Shown piece by piece: positions 1 through 10,658 of a stretch of DNA of 64,000 nucleotides. The stretch is taken from the NCBI GenBank assembly GCA_965200235.1, contig OZ241339.1, positions 992,001 through 1,056,000 on the forward strand. The letters are read 5' to 3'. The notes beneath the pieces are model-generated. The model ran no database searches and was not told the DNA's origin. It worked only from the letters and a program-made list of their open reading frames with translations. The position numbers and the translations under genes were made by a program. Positions within the stretch are counted from its first letter, which is position 1, and each line of letters begins with the position of its first letter. Origin of the DNA: Azotimanducus chitobiosivorans. GTDB taxonomy: Bacteria; Pseudomonadota; Gammaproteobacteria; Pseudomonadales; Azotimanducaceae.

Positions 1-655
1 CGCGCAGGCGCCCGTGCTCATCCTTGCAGGCGAGCGGAAACATCTCCGACTTCTCCATGTCCTTGACGGTGATCATGCCGCGAAGCTCGAAATCATCGTT
101 GACAATCAGCACCTTTTCGATGCGGTGCTCATGGAGAAGCTTGCGAATATGACCAGTTGATGCGGATTCAAGCGCAGTGACCAGCCGTTTCTTCGGTGTC
201 ATGGCATCGCGCACCTTCTTGCTCATGCTCTTCTCGAAGCGTACATCGCGGTGCGTGACAATACCGACAAGCTCACTGCCATCGGTCACCGGCACGCCGG
301 AGATACGGTGCTCGCTCGTGAGCTGCAAAAGCTCTCCGACGCTGGCATTCGGACCAATCGTGATTGGGTCGCGAATAATGCCGGCCTCGTACTTCTTCAC
401 GCGCTGCACTTCACGCGCCTGGGCATCGATTGACATGTTCTTGTGAATGACGCCGATGCCGCCTTCCTGAGCAAGAGCGATGGCGAGCCGCGCCTCTGTC
501 ACCGTGTCCATTGCTGCCGACACCAGCGGCAGATTCAGGTCGATGCGCTTCGTCAAGCGGGTTTTGAGATCGACTTCCGCTGGCAGAACCTTGGAAAGCG
601 CGGGCACGAGGAGAACATCGTCAAAGGTCAGAGCCTCTCCGAGGGTCGTGTGCAT
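1..655 (-). CDS. guaB: IMP dehydrogenase, N-terminal part (runs off left edge)
   Basis: Inosine-5'-monophosphate dehydrogenase oxidises IMP to XMP in cytoplasmic GMP synthesis. The visible ~218 residues begin MHTTLGEALTFDDVLLVP at the ATG at 653-655 and continue through the first beta/alpha units (LVSAAMDTVTEARLAIALAQ, then GGIGVIHKNMS) into the two CBS domains that interrupt the barrel (DPITIGPNASVGELLQL; HRISGVPVTD; LVGIVTHRDVRF). The catalytic Cys loop lies beyond the window. The order of elements matches bacterial GuaB exactly. The gene ends 33 bp from the next stop codon on the same strand, so it could follow the mutase transcript. Confidence 0.95.
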   Translation of the reverse strand, partial: MHTTLGEALTFDDVLLVPALSKVLPAEVDLKTRLTKRIDLNLPLVSAAMDTVTEARLAIALAQEGGIGVIHKNMSIDAQAREVQRVKKYEAGIIRDPITIGPNASVGELLQLTSEHRISGVPVTDGSELVGIVTHRDVRFEKSMSKKVRDAMTPKKRLVTALESASTGHIRKLLHEHRIEKVLIVNDDFELRGMITVKDMEKSEMFPLACKDEHGRLR

Positions 656-688
656 AGAAAAGCCTCGCGCACAAAAGCGAATTTTACA

Positions 689-2815
<2,127 letters not shown>

Positions 2816-4246
2816 CTATCCGGCTAGCTGCTCGATCACCTCGCCAAATAATTCTTCGTCGTCGGGAATGACCTTGGGGGTCGCCAACGGCTTCGACACC
2901 CAGGTGACATTGACAAGATGCCGCCAGTAGAGGTTTTCATCGGTCGAAGTGTTGCCCCAGGTACCGCAGCCGAGCGAAAAGGTCTGCCTGAGACCATTCC
3001 ATAGATTCCCGCTGTTCGATGGTGCCTGCGGCTGATTAACGAGCACGCGCGCTGTCTTGCAGCCAAAACCGAGCTTCATGATGTTCTCATCGCTCTTGGA
3101 ATAAATGCCGCAGGAATGGCCTTTCCCTTGGTATTCCTGGATTTCGTTGGTGAGCGAGACGGCTTCGTCGATGTCGCTCACTCGGTAGAGCGCGAGGATG
3201 GCTGAGAGCTTTTCGCCCGAATAGGGATGCGCTGGCCCGACGCCGTCTTCCGGCATGATGATGAAAAGCCGATCATCAGGTATCTCGACCCCCGCCATCT
3301 GGCAAAGAACTTGCGGCGTCTTGACAACAGCGCGCGTGTTGAGCACGCCGTCTTCCCAGAGCACGCTCGCGATCTTCTCGTAGTCGCCGGGCTTTGCAAC
3401 GTATCCGCCTTCCGCAACCAGCTTATCGATCAAGCGATCATGGATGGCGTCGATCGCAATAACTGTGTTGTCCGACGAGCAGGACGCCGCCAAATCCAAG
3501 GTTTTGGAAATGCGAATCTTCTCGGCAGCGTCGTCAAGGTCAGCCGTTTCATCGACCGTGATCACGGCGTTGCCGGCACCGACGCCGAGCGCTGGCGTGC
3601 CGCTTGAATAGGCGGCCTTGACCATGCCCGCGCCACCTGTCGCCCAGATCAAATCGCACTGCTTCATCAGCTCGGACGTGCGTTCAAGCGAGACTTCGCC
3701 GATGTCCTGCACCAAATCCGCCGGCGCGCCGAGCTTTTCAATCGCGGCACGCATATGGTCCACGATCAGCTTGTTGGTGAGCTTGGCGCGCGGGTGCGGC
3801 GCAATAATGATGGCGTTTCGTGCTTTGACAGCGTTGATCGCCTTGATGATGGGTGTCGCTTCCGGGTTGGTGGAGGGCGCAAGGGCGCCGATCACGCCAA
3901 CCGGCTTCGCGATTTTGACGATGTTGCGCTCAAGGTCTTCTTCGATGATGCCGACGGACGTGTCGTCGATGATGTCCATGAGCGCAGCGCGCGTCTTGTA
4001 GGACATCTTGGCGAACTTGCCTGCATAGTCGCCGAGTTCGGTCTCATCGAGCGCATGCTGCGCGAGATCTTCAGCGACGCCCGGCTGAGCGCACGACCAG
4101 ACCATGGCGCGAATGAGCTGGTCCACTTGCGCTTGAGAGTAATCTTCGATGTGCGCCTGCGCGCGTCGCGCGCTCTCGATGCGAAGGCGAACGGCCTCGG
4201 CATCATCCTGCGTCCGCGCCTCATCGATGTTCATGACTGAGGCCAT
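2816..4246 (-). CDS. CoA-acylating aldehyde dehydrogenase (SauS/EutE-like)
   Basis: A 476-residue aldehyde dehydrogenase of the acylating branch (EutE, AdhE N-terminal domain, sulfoacetaldehyde dehydrogenase SauS, clostridial SucD). These convert an aldehyde, NAD(P)+ and CoA to acyl-CoA. Visible hallmarks are VGVIGALAPSTNPEATPI, the nucleotide-binding region ATGGAGMVKAAYSSGTPALG, and the catalytic cysteine in LAASCSSDNTVIA. The C-terminal stretch RVLVNQPQAPSNSGNLWNGL resembles SauS-type enzymes. Coupling to the methylmalonyl-CoA mutase (zero-base spacing) makes succinate semialdehyde, propionaldehyde or methylmalonate semialdehyde plausible substrates, but the sequence does not decide. The start ATG at 4246 is preceded by an AAGG ribosome-binding site. 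Confidence 0.85.
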   Translation of the reverse strand: MASVMNIDEARTQDDAEAVRLRIESARRAQAHIEDYSQAQVDQLIRAMVWSCAQPGVAEDLAQHALDETELGDYAGKFAKMSYKTRAALMDIIDDTSVGIIEEDLERNIVKIAKPVGVIGALAPSTNPEATPIIKAINAVKARNAIIIAPHPRAKLTNKLIVDHMRAAIEKLGAPADLVQDIGEVSLERTSELMKQCDLIWATGGAGMVKAAYSSGTPALGVGAGNAVITVDETADLDDAAEKIRISKTLDLAASCSSDNTVIAIDAIHDRLIDKLVAEGGYVAKPGDYEKIASVLWEDGVLNTRAVVKTPQVLCQMAGVEIPDDRLFIIMPEDGVGPAHPYSGEKLSAILALYRVSDIDEAVSLTNEIQEYQGKGHSCGIYSKSDENIMKLGFGCKTARVLVNQPQAPSNSGNLWNGLRQTFSLGCGTWGNTSTDENLYWRHLVNVTWVSKPLATPKVIPDDEELFGEVIEQLAG

Positions 4247-4293
4247 AGCCTTGTCCCTTGCCAGCGTAGCGAAACAGGAAGCGTATCACTGAT

Positions 4294-4770
4294 TCACGCG
4301 AGTACGGCGTATCGACCTTCAAAGACGGCGGCAGCCTCGCCGTTTTGCATGACACGTGCGGTCAGCGCAATGCGCGCCTTCTTTTCGCCCGCCCGCAACG
4401 ACTCGATGGCGCGCGTCTCACCCGACCAGTCGCAGACAAGGTTGATGGCGTCTCGAACTGGTGCGGCATAGCGAATGTTACCCTCAGCAAGCACGATTGA
4501 TCCCTTGATGCCTGCGATCTCAAGCTGCAGGTGCACAGCCGACCAGCCGCAGAGCGCACTCAAGGCGTAGAGACTGCCCGCAAACGCCGTGCCATGCAGA
4601 TTGATGTTGGCTTCAAAGTCGGCAGCAACGCACAATCGGGTGCCGTCAAACGATTCGATGCGCGCGCCGAGCGCGTTGGTAATCGGGATTTTCTCGTACC
4701 AAGTCTGTTCGAGAGAAGCGCACAGCGCTTGAAGTCGCTGATGTTTGACATGACTTTGGGACGGTGACAT
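4294..4770 (-). CDS. YiiD C-terminal-type hot-dog thioesterase
   Basis: A 158-residue single-domain protein of the hot-dog fold group annotated as the YiiD C-terminal thioesterase domain. The diagnostic segment is NLHGTAFAGSLYALSALCGW (helix and preceding loop), followed by ASVV-type strand residues IKGSIVLAEGNIRYAAPV and the C-terminal strand EGRYAVLA. It is expected to hydrolyse an acyl-CoA or related thioester; the substrate is unknown. The start is taken at the ATG at 4768-4770; a GTG nine bases upstream is in frame. It lies 47 bp upstream of the aldehyde dehydrogenase on the same strand and so could share its promoter. It diverges from slipin. Confidence 0.8.
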   Translation of the reverse strand: MSPSQSHVKHQRLQALCASLEQTWYEKIPITNALGARIESFDGTRLCVAADFEANINLHGTAFAGSLYALSALCGWSAVHLQLEIAGIKGSIVLAEGNIRYAAPVRDAINLVCDWSGETRAIESLRAGEKKARIALTARVMQNGEAAAVFEGRYAVLA

Positions 4771-4834
4771 AGCAGACACGGCTCGAACAAGCTAAACTAT
4801 TTGATCAGCTTTCAATCACTCAGGCCAAGCGATT

Positions 4835-5605
4835 ATGTCATCTTTCATCGGCATCATTCTTGTCGTTTTCCTCATCGCGCTGTTCTTCTCGTCGGTGCGC
4901 ATACTTCGCGAGTACGAGCGCTCGGTTATCTTCCTGCTCGGCAGGTTCCAGACCGTCAAGGGGCCCGGCCTTATTCTCGTCATCCCCATCATTCAGCAGG
5001 CTGTGCGCGTGGACTTGCGCACCCTCGTGCTCGATGTGCCGACCCAAGACTTGATCACCCGCGATAACGTCTCGGTGCGCGTCAACGCGGTGATTTATTT
5101 TCGCGTCACCGACCCGCAGAACGCGATCATCAATGTCGAGAACTTCATGGAAGCCACCGAGCAGCTTGCCCAAACGACGCTGCGCTCGGTGCTCGGCCAG
5201 CACGAACTCGACGAACTCCTCGCCGAGCGCGAGAAGCTCAACACTGACATTCAATCGATCCTCGACCAAGCGACCGACAAATGGGGCATCAAGGTCTCCA
5301 ACGTCGAGATCAAGCATGTCGATATCGATGAGAGCATGATCCGCGCCATCGCCAAGCAAGCGGAAGCAGAGCGTGAACGGCGCGCCAAGGTCATCCATGC
5401 TGACGGCGAGAACCAAGCAGCGGAAATGCTCGTCGAAGCCGCGAACCAACTGGCAACGAGTCCGAGTTCGCTGCAGCTTCGGTACTTACAGACGCTGACC
5501 GAAATCGCTGGCGAAAAGAGCTCGACGATCGTCTTCCCCTTGCCGGTGAGCATGATGGACGGGCTGGCGAAGCTCGCAGCAGAACCGGCGGAGAAAGAAG
5601 CGTAA
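4835..5605 (+). CDS. Slipin (stomatin/SPFH family membrane protein)
   Basis: A 256-residue protein with one N-terminal membrane segment (about 4-23, IIGIILVV-type hydrophobic run) followed by a complete SPFH/band-7 domain: REYERSVIFLLGRFQTVKGP, VPTQDLITRDNVSVRVNAV, then the helical region with LDELLAEREKLNTDIQ and KQAEAERERRAKVIHADGE. It belongs to the bacterial slipins, which form membrane microdomain scaffolds and often pair with a NfeD-like protease partner; no nfeD is present here. The ATG follows an AGG-containing leader. It is the last intact ordinary gene before the damaged island that begins 26 bp downstream. Confidence 0.92.
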   Translation: MSSFIGIILVVFLIALFFSSVRILREYERSVIFLLGRFQTVKGPGLILVIPIIQQAVRVDLRTLVLDVPTQDLITRDNVSVRVNAVIYFRVTDPQNAIINVENFMEATEQLAQTTLRSVLGQHELDELLAEREKLNTDIQSILDQATDKWGIKVSNVEIKHVDIDESMIRAIAKQAEAERERRAKVIHADGENQAAEMLVEAANQLATSPSSLQLRYLQTLTEIAGEKSSTIVFPLPVSMMDGLAKLAAEPAEKEA

Positions 5606-5630
5606 GCAACGCTTGAAACGCCGTGAGCGC

Positions 5631-6217
5631 ATGAGTTCAGAAAACGCGCCGATCTGCTGGATCATCGCCGGGCCCAACGGAGCAGGCAAGACCACATTTG
5701 CGCTGAACTACCTGCCGCATGTCGCCCAATGCAAGAATTTCGTCAATGCGTGATCGCCAGAGGGCTCGCGCCCTTCGCACCAGACGGGCGCGCAGTGTCC
5801 GCCGGGCGGATATTTCTCAAAGAAATCTCTCTGCACATTCATGCGAAGCGTGATTTTGGCTTCGAAACAACACTTTCCGGCTTAGCCTACCGCCACCTCA
5901 TCAAGCGCTTGCGAGAAGAAGGTTGGCGCGTTGAATTGATATATTTGGCGCTGCCAAGTGTGGAGGTCGCCATGGACCGAGTCGCTGAGCGCATATCGCA
6001 CGGCGGACACGACATTCCCCGATCCGATCTGACAAGGCGCTTTTCCCGCAGCGTCAAGAACTTTCTGGATGAATATGCCCACTTGGTTGATCGAGCGGAG
6101 TGTTATCTCAATACAAACCCAAGCGCATTGCCGGTATTCACCCAATGCGGATTGCGGCGGGATGTTCATTCACCCGGCATCCTCGCACTACTAGAAGCCA
6201 TTGGAAGCGATGCCTGA
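5631..6217 (+). pseudogene. Zeta-toxin-like ATPase/kinase, disrupted by a short deletion
   Basis: A P-loop kinase of the zeta-toxin-like family split into two frames. Frame 1 (5631-5753) gives IIAGPNGAGKTTFALNYLP (Walker A) and ends FVNA-stop. Frame 2 resumes at the same point with IARGLAPFAPDGRAVSAGR and continues through FETTLSG and LPSVEVAMDRVAERISHGGH to 6217. The family consensus across the break is NADLIARG. Restoring four bases, GATC, between GCG and TGATC at 5750/5751 restores exactly that reading, so a 4-bp deletion is the simplest explanation. Family members are toxin-like kinases of uncertain target. The downstream 61-residue gene overlaps its end and is the usual partner. Confidence 0.8.
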
Positions 6218-6395
6218 TCTCGACGCACACACGCTGCAGGTTCTTGACGCACTCAATAAGGCCGTCGCGGAGGCACTTGATCGAAAGCGCAAGCTCGGTC
6301 AGTACGCCGTCTTTTGGCGGGATGGTGAAATCGTCTATGAAGGTCCTGACGCGCCTGACCTGTCGGATCATTCGTCCAAGAAAACCAGTAGGTAG
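6210..6395 (+). CDS. Small partner protein of the zeta-like kinase (putative antitoxin)
   Basis: A 61-residue charged protein, starting MPDLDAHTLQVLDALNKAVA, with a helical region AEALDRKRKLGQYAVFWRDG. Its ATG at 6210 overlaps the last eight bases of the zeta-like kinase gene, the arrangement expected for co-translated partners. Small proteins with the pattern (A/R)EALxRKRxLGQYAVxWRDG are commonly seen next to such kinases. The antitoxin role is inferred from position, not shown. With the kinase frame broken it may now be an orphan. Confidence 0.55.
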   Translation: MPDLDAHTLQVLDALNKAVAEALDRKRKLGQYAVFWRDGEIVYEGPDAPDLSDHSSKKTSR

Positions 6396-6428
6396 CTCGT
6401 ACTGCGCCCGCAGCCTGTCGCTTTTCGC

Positions 6429-6690
6429 ATGGCCCTCGGTCGATCAATGCCGGTCGTGCCAGATCGCAAGGACGAGCACCTGCACCTCTTTCAGGAACTC
6501 TTGAGCAAAGGCTTCAGTCGCGCCCGCATCAACGGCCTCGTGACGGACATCAGCGATGTACCCGCGCTCAACAAGAACAAGAAGCACACCATTGAAGTCG
6601 CGATGGATCGACTGCGGATCAAGCGTCCAGAGGCAGGCGAGCAGGGCAAACCTCGCGCATAGACTCGCCGAATCGTTCGAAACGGCGGTC
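6429..6690 (+). pseudogene. UvrA fragment
   Basis: The stretch reads PVVPDRKDEHLHLFQELLSKGFSRARINGLVTDISDVPAL then KKHTIEVAMDRLRI. This matches the region of the excinuclease ATPase UvrA typified by RDRKGEH, RARIDGEV and KKHTIEVVVDR. In the next frame it continues ANLAHRLAESFETAV, the following UvrA segment (QRLAESFETAL), so there is also an internal frameshift near 6650. Only about 85 residues of a ~940-residue protein survive. The right side is cut by a fragment of the CTAG repeat family. It is a relic, not a functional gene; whether it came from the resident uvrA or a foreign copy cannot be told. Confidence 0.75.
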
Positions 6691-6776
6691 GCGTGTGGGC
6701 CGCCCTTCGGGTGGCTGCGCGCTGTCCCCGTGCGGCGTTGCGCCGCTTGGCTTTTGCAGCCGGGTATTCCCTGCGA
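6691..6776. repeat. Fragment of the CTAG-flanked inverted-repeat element family
   Basis: This ~85-bp stretch is nearly identical, in reverse complement, to the left arm interior of the intact element at 7897-8167. Shared runs include GTCCCCGTGCGGCGTTGCGC and GGTATTCCCTGCG. Both terminal inverted repeats are missing. It joins the UvrA fragment directly to a different gene fragment, so it probably marks a recombination or deletion joint. Confidence 0.7.
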
Positions 6777-7031
6777 GAGCCTGATGATTTCGCGGCCGAA
6801 GGCGTCGACGGCGCGGCGGATCTGAGAGGAGGCGTTCGGGGCCGTGTCGAAGGCGGCGGACATGGCGGGCCTGAGGACGCGGGCGTGGAGTCGGTGGTAG
6901 CAGAGCGCCACGCGGAGGCCGTCGGCGGTGACGAGGTGCCTGTTCGTGCGGGGGACGCGCTCGACCAGCCCGCGCAGCCTGAGCCGCCCGAGGTCGTAGG
7001 TGGTGCGGTTGCGGTGGTACTCGTCGACACA
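6777..7031 (-). pseudogene. Fragment of a high-GC winged-helix-like gene
   Basis: The minus strand encodes about 85 residues including VDEYHRNRTTYDLGRLRLRG, LVERVPRTNRHLVTADGLRV and LRPAMSAAFDTAP. The spacing (TYDLxRLRxRGLV then P-T-x-R-x-x-V-T-x-x-G) looks like a winged-helix reading head with its beta wing. I recognise the pattern from uncharacterised proteins often near mobile DNA but cannot name the family. It lacks a convincing start and is cut on the left by the CTAG-family fragment. Its base composition is visibly GC-richer than that of the neighbouring genes, which suggests foreign origin. Confidence 0.45.
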
Positions 7032-7208
7032 GCAATGACTGTGGCGTCCCACAGCCATCCCGGATCGCCTGTGCTCGCCGCTGTGGAAGCAGCGCTGCTC
7101 GCGCCATCGGGCACCTGCGGGCCCGGCGCTCTCACGGGCAGTTGCGCGCATTGTCCAGTCCCCTTTAGTACACTCGCTACATTACTTGTTTGCGAACTCG
7201 GTGCATGT

Positions 7209-9031
7209 ATGACAGGCCAGCAGCAACGTGCCGCCTTGCAACGTCAAATCTGGCAGATCGCAAACGAGGTTCGAGGCGCGGTCGATGGGTGGGACTTCAA
7301 GCAGTATGTGCTCGGCACCCTGTTCTATCGGTTCATCAGCGAAGACTTCGCCTGCTACATCCAAGCCGACGACGATAGCGTTCAGTACGCCGAGTTGCCT
7401 GACGACGTTGTGACGGATGAGATCAAGCACGACGCCATCAAGACCAAAGGCTATTTCATCTACCCCTCGCAGCTTTTCGCCAACGTCGCGAAAAGCGCAC
7501 CGTCGAACGATGACCCGAACACTGACCTCGCCAGTATCTTCGCGGACATAGAGGCATCTGCTAACGGGTTTCCGTCGGAAGGCGACATCAAAGGACTGTT
7601 CGCCGACTTTGACACGACCAGCGATCGCCTCGGCGATACGGTTCGGGAGAAAAACATGCGCCTCACGTCCGTCTTGAAAGGCGTGGAAGGTCTGGCCTTT
7701 GACGGCTTTGAGAGAGCCGAATCGACCTGTTCGGCGATGCCTACGAGTTCCTCATCTCCAACTACGCCGCAAACGCAGGCAAGTCGGGCGGCGAGTTCTT
7801 CACGCCACAGCAGGTTTCCAAGCTGATCGCCCAGCTCGCCATGCACGGCCAGGCAACCGTCAACAAAATCTATGACCCGGCGTGCGGTTCAGGCTCCTAG
7901 TGCTCCGTCAAACTAAAAATGAGGTGTCAGTGGCTGCGGGCAGTTTCCGTGCAAGGCGCGTCGCGCAGGGAATACCCCGCCGTATTTCCAAGCGGCGCAA
8001 CGCCGCACGGGGACTGCCCGCAGCCACCCGAAGGGCGCGCCCACAAGCGCCCATCTGCTGCGTTGCGGCCCTTGGAAATACGGCCAGGTATTCCCTGCGG
8101 GCCGCGCCTTGCATCTGGGCGCTTGTGGGCGCGCTGACACCTCATTTTTAGTTTGACGGAGCACTAGCTATTGCAAACAAAGAAGCACTTTGACCAGCAC
8201 ATCGTCGAAGAAGGGTTCTTTGGACAGGAGATCAATCAGACGATCTACAACCTTGCCCGCATGAACATGTGTCTTCACAGCATCAATTACGACAAGTTCC
8301 AAATCCGGCGAGGCGACACCCTGACAGCCCCGCAATTTCTCGACGACAAGCCCTATGACGCCATCGTTTCCAATCCACCCTATTCGCTGAGGTGGATCGG
8401 CGCGGATGACCCTGTGCTGATCAACGACGAACGCTTCGCGCCGGCAAGCGTCCTCGCCCCAAAATCAAAAGCGGATTTCGCGTTCGTGCTTCACGCCTTG
8501 CATTACCTGTCGAGCAAAGGTCGCGCGGCCATCGTGTCTTTCCCCGGCATCTTCTACCGAGGGGGCGCGGAGAAAAAAATCCGCCAGTATCTGGTGGACA
8601 GCAACTTTGTGGAAACTGTCATAGGACTTCCCGCCAACCTGTTCTTCGGCACGTCAATCGCTGTCAACATCCTCGTGCTCGCCAAGAACAAGACCGACAC
8701 GGCGATTCAATTCATAGATGCCAGTGGCGAAGACTTCTTTGAGAAGGAAACCAACAACAACGTCATGACCGATGACCATATCGCTCGGATTGTCGAGCTA
8801 TTCGGCAGTAAGGAAGATGTTGCGCATGTCGCCCAGCTTGTGCCATACGACACGATTGTCGAAAACGACTACAACCTGTCTGTCAACTCGTATGTTGAGC
8901 TTGTCGATACCCGCGAGACGGTTGACATTGAAGCGCTCAATGCTGAGATCGAAGGCATTGTCGCGCGGCAATCGAAGTTGAGGGCTGAGATTGACGGGAT
9001 TGTCGCTGACCTAGAAGGAGACAGCGCATGA
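7209..9031 (+). pseudogene. hsdM: Type I restriction-modification methyltransferase, broken
   Basis: The HsdM subunit methylates adenine within the HsdMS complex. The N-terminal part (from ATG 7209) reads RQIWQIANEVRGAVDGWDFK and LGTLFYRFISEDF. Near 7711-7716 a GA-repeat slip shifts the frame. The next frame gives RIDLFGDAYEFLISNYAA, then SGGEFFTPQQVSKLIAQ, and motif I DPACGSGS. There a 263-bp CTAG-flanked element interrupts it. Coding resumes at 8171 (LQTKKHFDQHIVEEGFFGQE) with motif IV NPPY and runs to 9031. Removing the element with one CTAG copy keeps the frame but leaves TAG where the family has Leu, so the gene may already have been dead. No hsdS or hsdR is present. Confidence 0.9.
7897..8167. 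mobile_element. CTAG-flanked MITE-like element inside hsdM
   Basis: Both ends carry a perfect 30-bp inverted repeat starting TGCTCCGTCAAACTAAAAAT. The element proper is 7901-8163 (263 bp), bounded on each side by CTAG, which may be the target duplication or part of a palindromic end. The interior is GC-rich with nested inverted repeats and has no plausible gene. Its interior matches fragments at 6691 and 30476 and the element at 51248. It lacks a transposase, so it must be mobilised in trans if at all. Confidence 0.88.
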
Positions 9032-9414
9032 GGGATCGGCCTGAAGGCGAGGTCGTTCTCTATCAGCGGGATGGTGCGCCAGCGATTGATGTGCGGCTCG
9101 AAAGCGACACAGTTTGGCTTTCATTGAACCAGCTTGCCGACCTGCTAGGGCGCGACAAATCGACAATTTCCCGGCACATATCCAACATCTTCGCGGAAGG
9201 CGAACTGGAACGGGCTTCAGTTGTTGCAGAATTTGCAACAAGTGCCGCCGATGGAAAAACCTACCAAGTTGAGCACTACAATTTGGATGTCATCATTTCG
9301 GTTGGCTATCGGGTCAAGTCCCGGCAAGGCACCCAGTTCCGCATCTGGGCCACTGAACGGCTGCGCGAGTACCTGATCAAAGGCTTTGCCATGGACGATG
9401 CGCGCCTTAAGAAT
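9028..9414 (+). pseudogene. rhuM: RhuM-family protein, 3' end lost to element insertion
   Basis: The ATG at 9028 overlaps the hsdM stop (ATGA). The protein begins with a DNA-binding-like region, VWLSLNQLADLLGRDKSTIS then RHISNIFAEGELE, and continues VEHYNLDVIISVGYRVKSRQ and TERLREYLIKGFAMDD. This matches the RhuM (virulence RhuM / Fic-associated) family often embedded in type I restriction loci. Native sequence stops at LKNG, where the TnpB element starts at 9415. Translation runs on through the element to a stop at 9462. The family's C-terminal half is not found on the far side of the element at 10721, so there was a deletion as well as an insertion. Confidence 0.8.
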
Positions 9415-9419
9415 GGGAC

Positions 9420-10658
9420 TTATGTAGCAAAATCCGCAGATGCGGATTCGCCCATATGTTGACGCTTCACAGGCCGGGCAACCCCGCCGCCTCCACGTCC
9501 AGTCGCGCCAGTCCCCAGCGCCAGTATGTTCAGCGCCGCATTCACATCGGCGTTGTCCTTGTGTCCGCAGGCAAGGCACTCGAAGTCTGCCTGCGTTGTT
9601 CTGTTGCCAGCGTCCACGAACCCGCAGACGGAACACGCCTGAGACGTGTACCGCGCATCGACCTCAATGAGGCGGTGAGACTTGTAGCCAAGCTTGTGCT
9701 TGAGGCTGCCCCATCCCGTATTCAGGATTGACCTGTTCAGCCCCGCCTTCTGCCGCACGTTCTTGCCATGATTCTCCGCGTCGCCCTTCGCGGATGCGGT
9801 CATGCCTTTCGTGTTCAGCGCCTCAATGACCACAGTGCCAGCCTTCTCCGCGATGCGCTTGGAGGCGTGTTGCTGCCAGTTGTCTCGGTGGCACCTGATG
9901 TTGCGGCAGACCTTCGAGAGCCGCCGCTTTGTCACGCTTCTCCGGTTTGACCCCTTGACCTGCCGCGCCATGCGCCGCTGGTAGCGCCGCTTGCGGGCTT
10001 CCAAGCGTTCCATCCTCGCCTTGCCGAGCCTGATGATCTCCCCGTCGCTCGTGGCCACCTGCCCGACGTTCATGTCCACGCCTACCGCAAGTCCGTCGTC
10101 GCTGCGCTCGGCTTCGTGCGCCGGAACGCGATAGAGCACCACCGCGTACCACTTGCCGCAATCCTGCTTGATAGTGACCGTGCGGGCTTCGCAGTCCTTG
10201 TACGGGTCGCCGCCGCGTCGCGCTAGACGGAACCAGCCAAGCTTCTGCAAACGGAGGCTGTTGCCCGACCGCTCAAAGTGCGCCGGTTCGGGGAACGTCA
10301 CGCTGCGTTCCTGATGCTTGCTCTTGTACTTTGGACGACCGCCTTGACCTTTGAAGAACTTTTGCCATGCATCCGCTTGACGCTTGAGCGCGTACTTGAC
10401 TGGATTCGCTGGGAGCTTTTGCAGCCATTCTGTCTTGCCGCGCAGGACAGTGAATTGCTTGCCGAGGGAGAAGAACGATGTGGACGGCGCAGGCACAAGC
10501 CAAGGCAATCGCTCGTGGAACATGTACTCCTGCTCGTTGAGCGCCAGCATCCGGTTCCATGCCCAGATGCACGCGCCTGTGACCTGCATCAACTTGCTGT
10601 GCTTTGCGCGGGTGCACGGAAACAGACGGTAAGTAGTTGAGCGATAAACGTATTCCAT
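9420..10658 (-). CDS. tnpB: TnpB RNA-guided nuclease (IS1341-type)
   Basis: A 412-residue, apparently intact TnpB. The N-terminal helix-turn-helix region (YRLFPCTRAKHSKLMQVTGA, CIWAWNRMLAL) is followed by the OB-like part with GRPKYKSKHQERSVTFPEP. The RuvC acidic residues are visible as D in VGVDMNVGQVATSDG, E in VVIEALNTKGM and D in NADVNAALNIL. A zinc-binding C-x2-C...C-x2-C lies between the last two (CSVCGF and CLACG). TnpB proteins cut DNA guided by an RNA from the element's right end, which preserves the element after excision. The stop codon TAA falls within the terminal repeat. No tnpA is nearby. Confidence 0.92.
   Translation of the reverse strand: MEYVYRSTTYRLFPCTRAKHSKLMQVTGACIWAWNRMLALNEQEYMFHERLPWLVPAPSTSFFSLGKQFTVLRGKTEWLQKLPANPVKYALKRQADAWQKFFKGQGGRPKYKSKHQERSVTFPEPAHFERSGNSLRLQKLGWFRLARRGGDPYKDCEARTVTIKQDCGKWYAVVLYRVPAHEAERSDDGLAVGVDMNVGQVATSDGEIIRLGKARMERLEARKRRYQRRMARQVKGSNRRSVTKRRLSKVCRNIRCHRDNWQQHASKRIAEKAGTVVIEALNTKGMTASAKGDAENHGKNVRQKAGLNRSILNTGWGSLKHKLGYKSHRLIEVDARYTSQACSVCGFVDAGNRTTQADFECLACGHKDNADVNAALNILALGTGATGRGGGGVARPVKRQHMGESASADFAT
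9431..9448. other. Hairpin at the tnpB-proximal end of the element
   Basis: AATCCGCA-GA-TGCGGATT is a perfect 8-bp stem with a 2-base loop, partly inside the terminal repeat. Its place just inside the tnpB 3' end matches the right-end hairpin of IS200/IS605-type elements and could form the 3' part of a guide RNA scaffold. Function is inferred. Confidence 0.5.

Noticed and set aside
6491..7135. Long low-complexity minus-strand frame in the GC-rich segment
   Set aside because: Composition (Ala/Ser/Thr/Arg runs) is that of an out-of-frame GC-rich sequence; another frame there contains the recognisable winged-helix-like fragment.
7908..8164. Several overlapping frames within the CTAG elements (here and at 51259-51575)
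   Set aside because: They arise from the inverted-repeat, GC-rich interior, appear on both strands and have no start signals.
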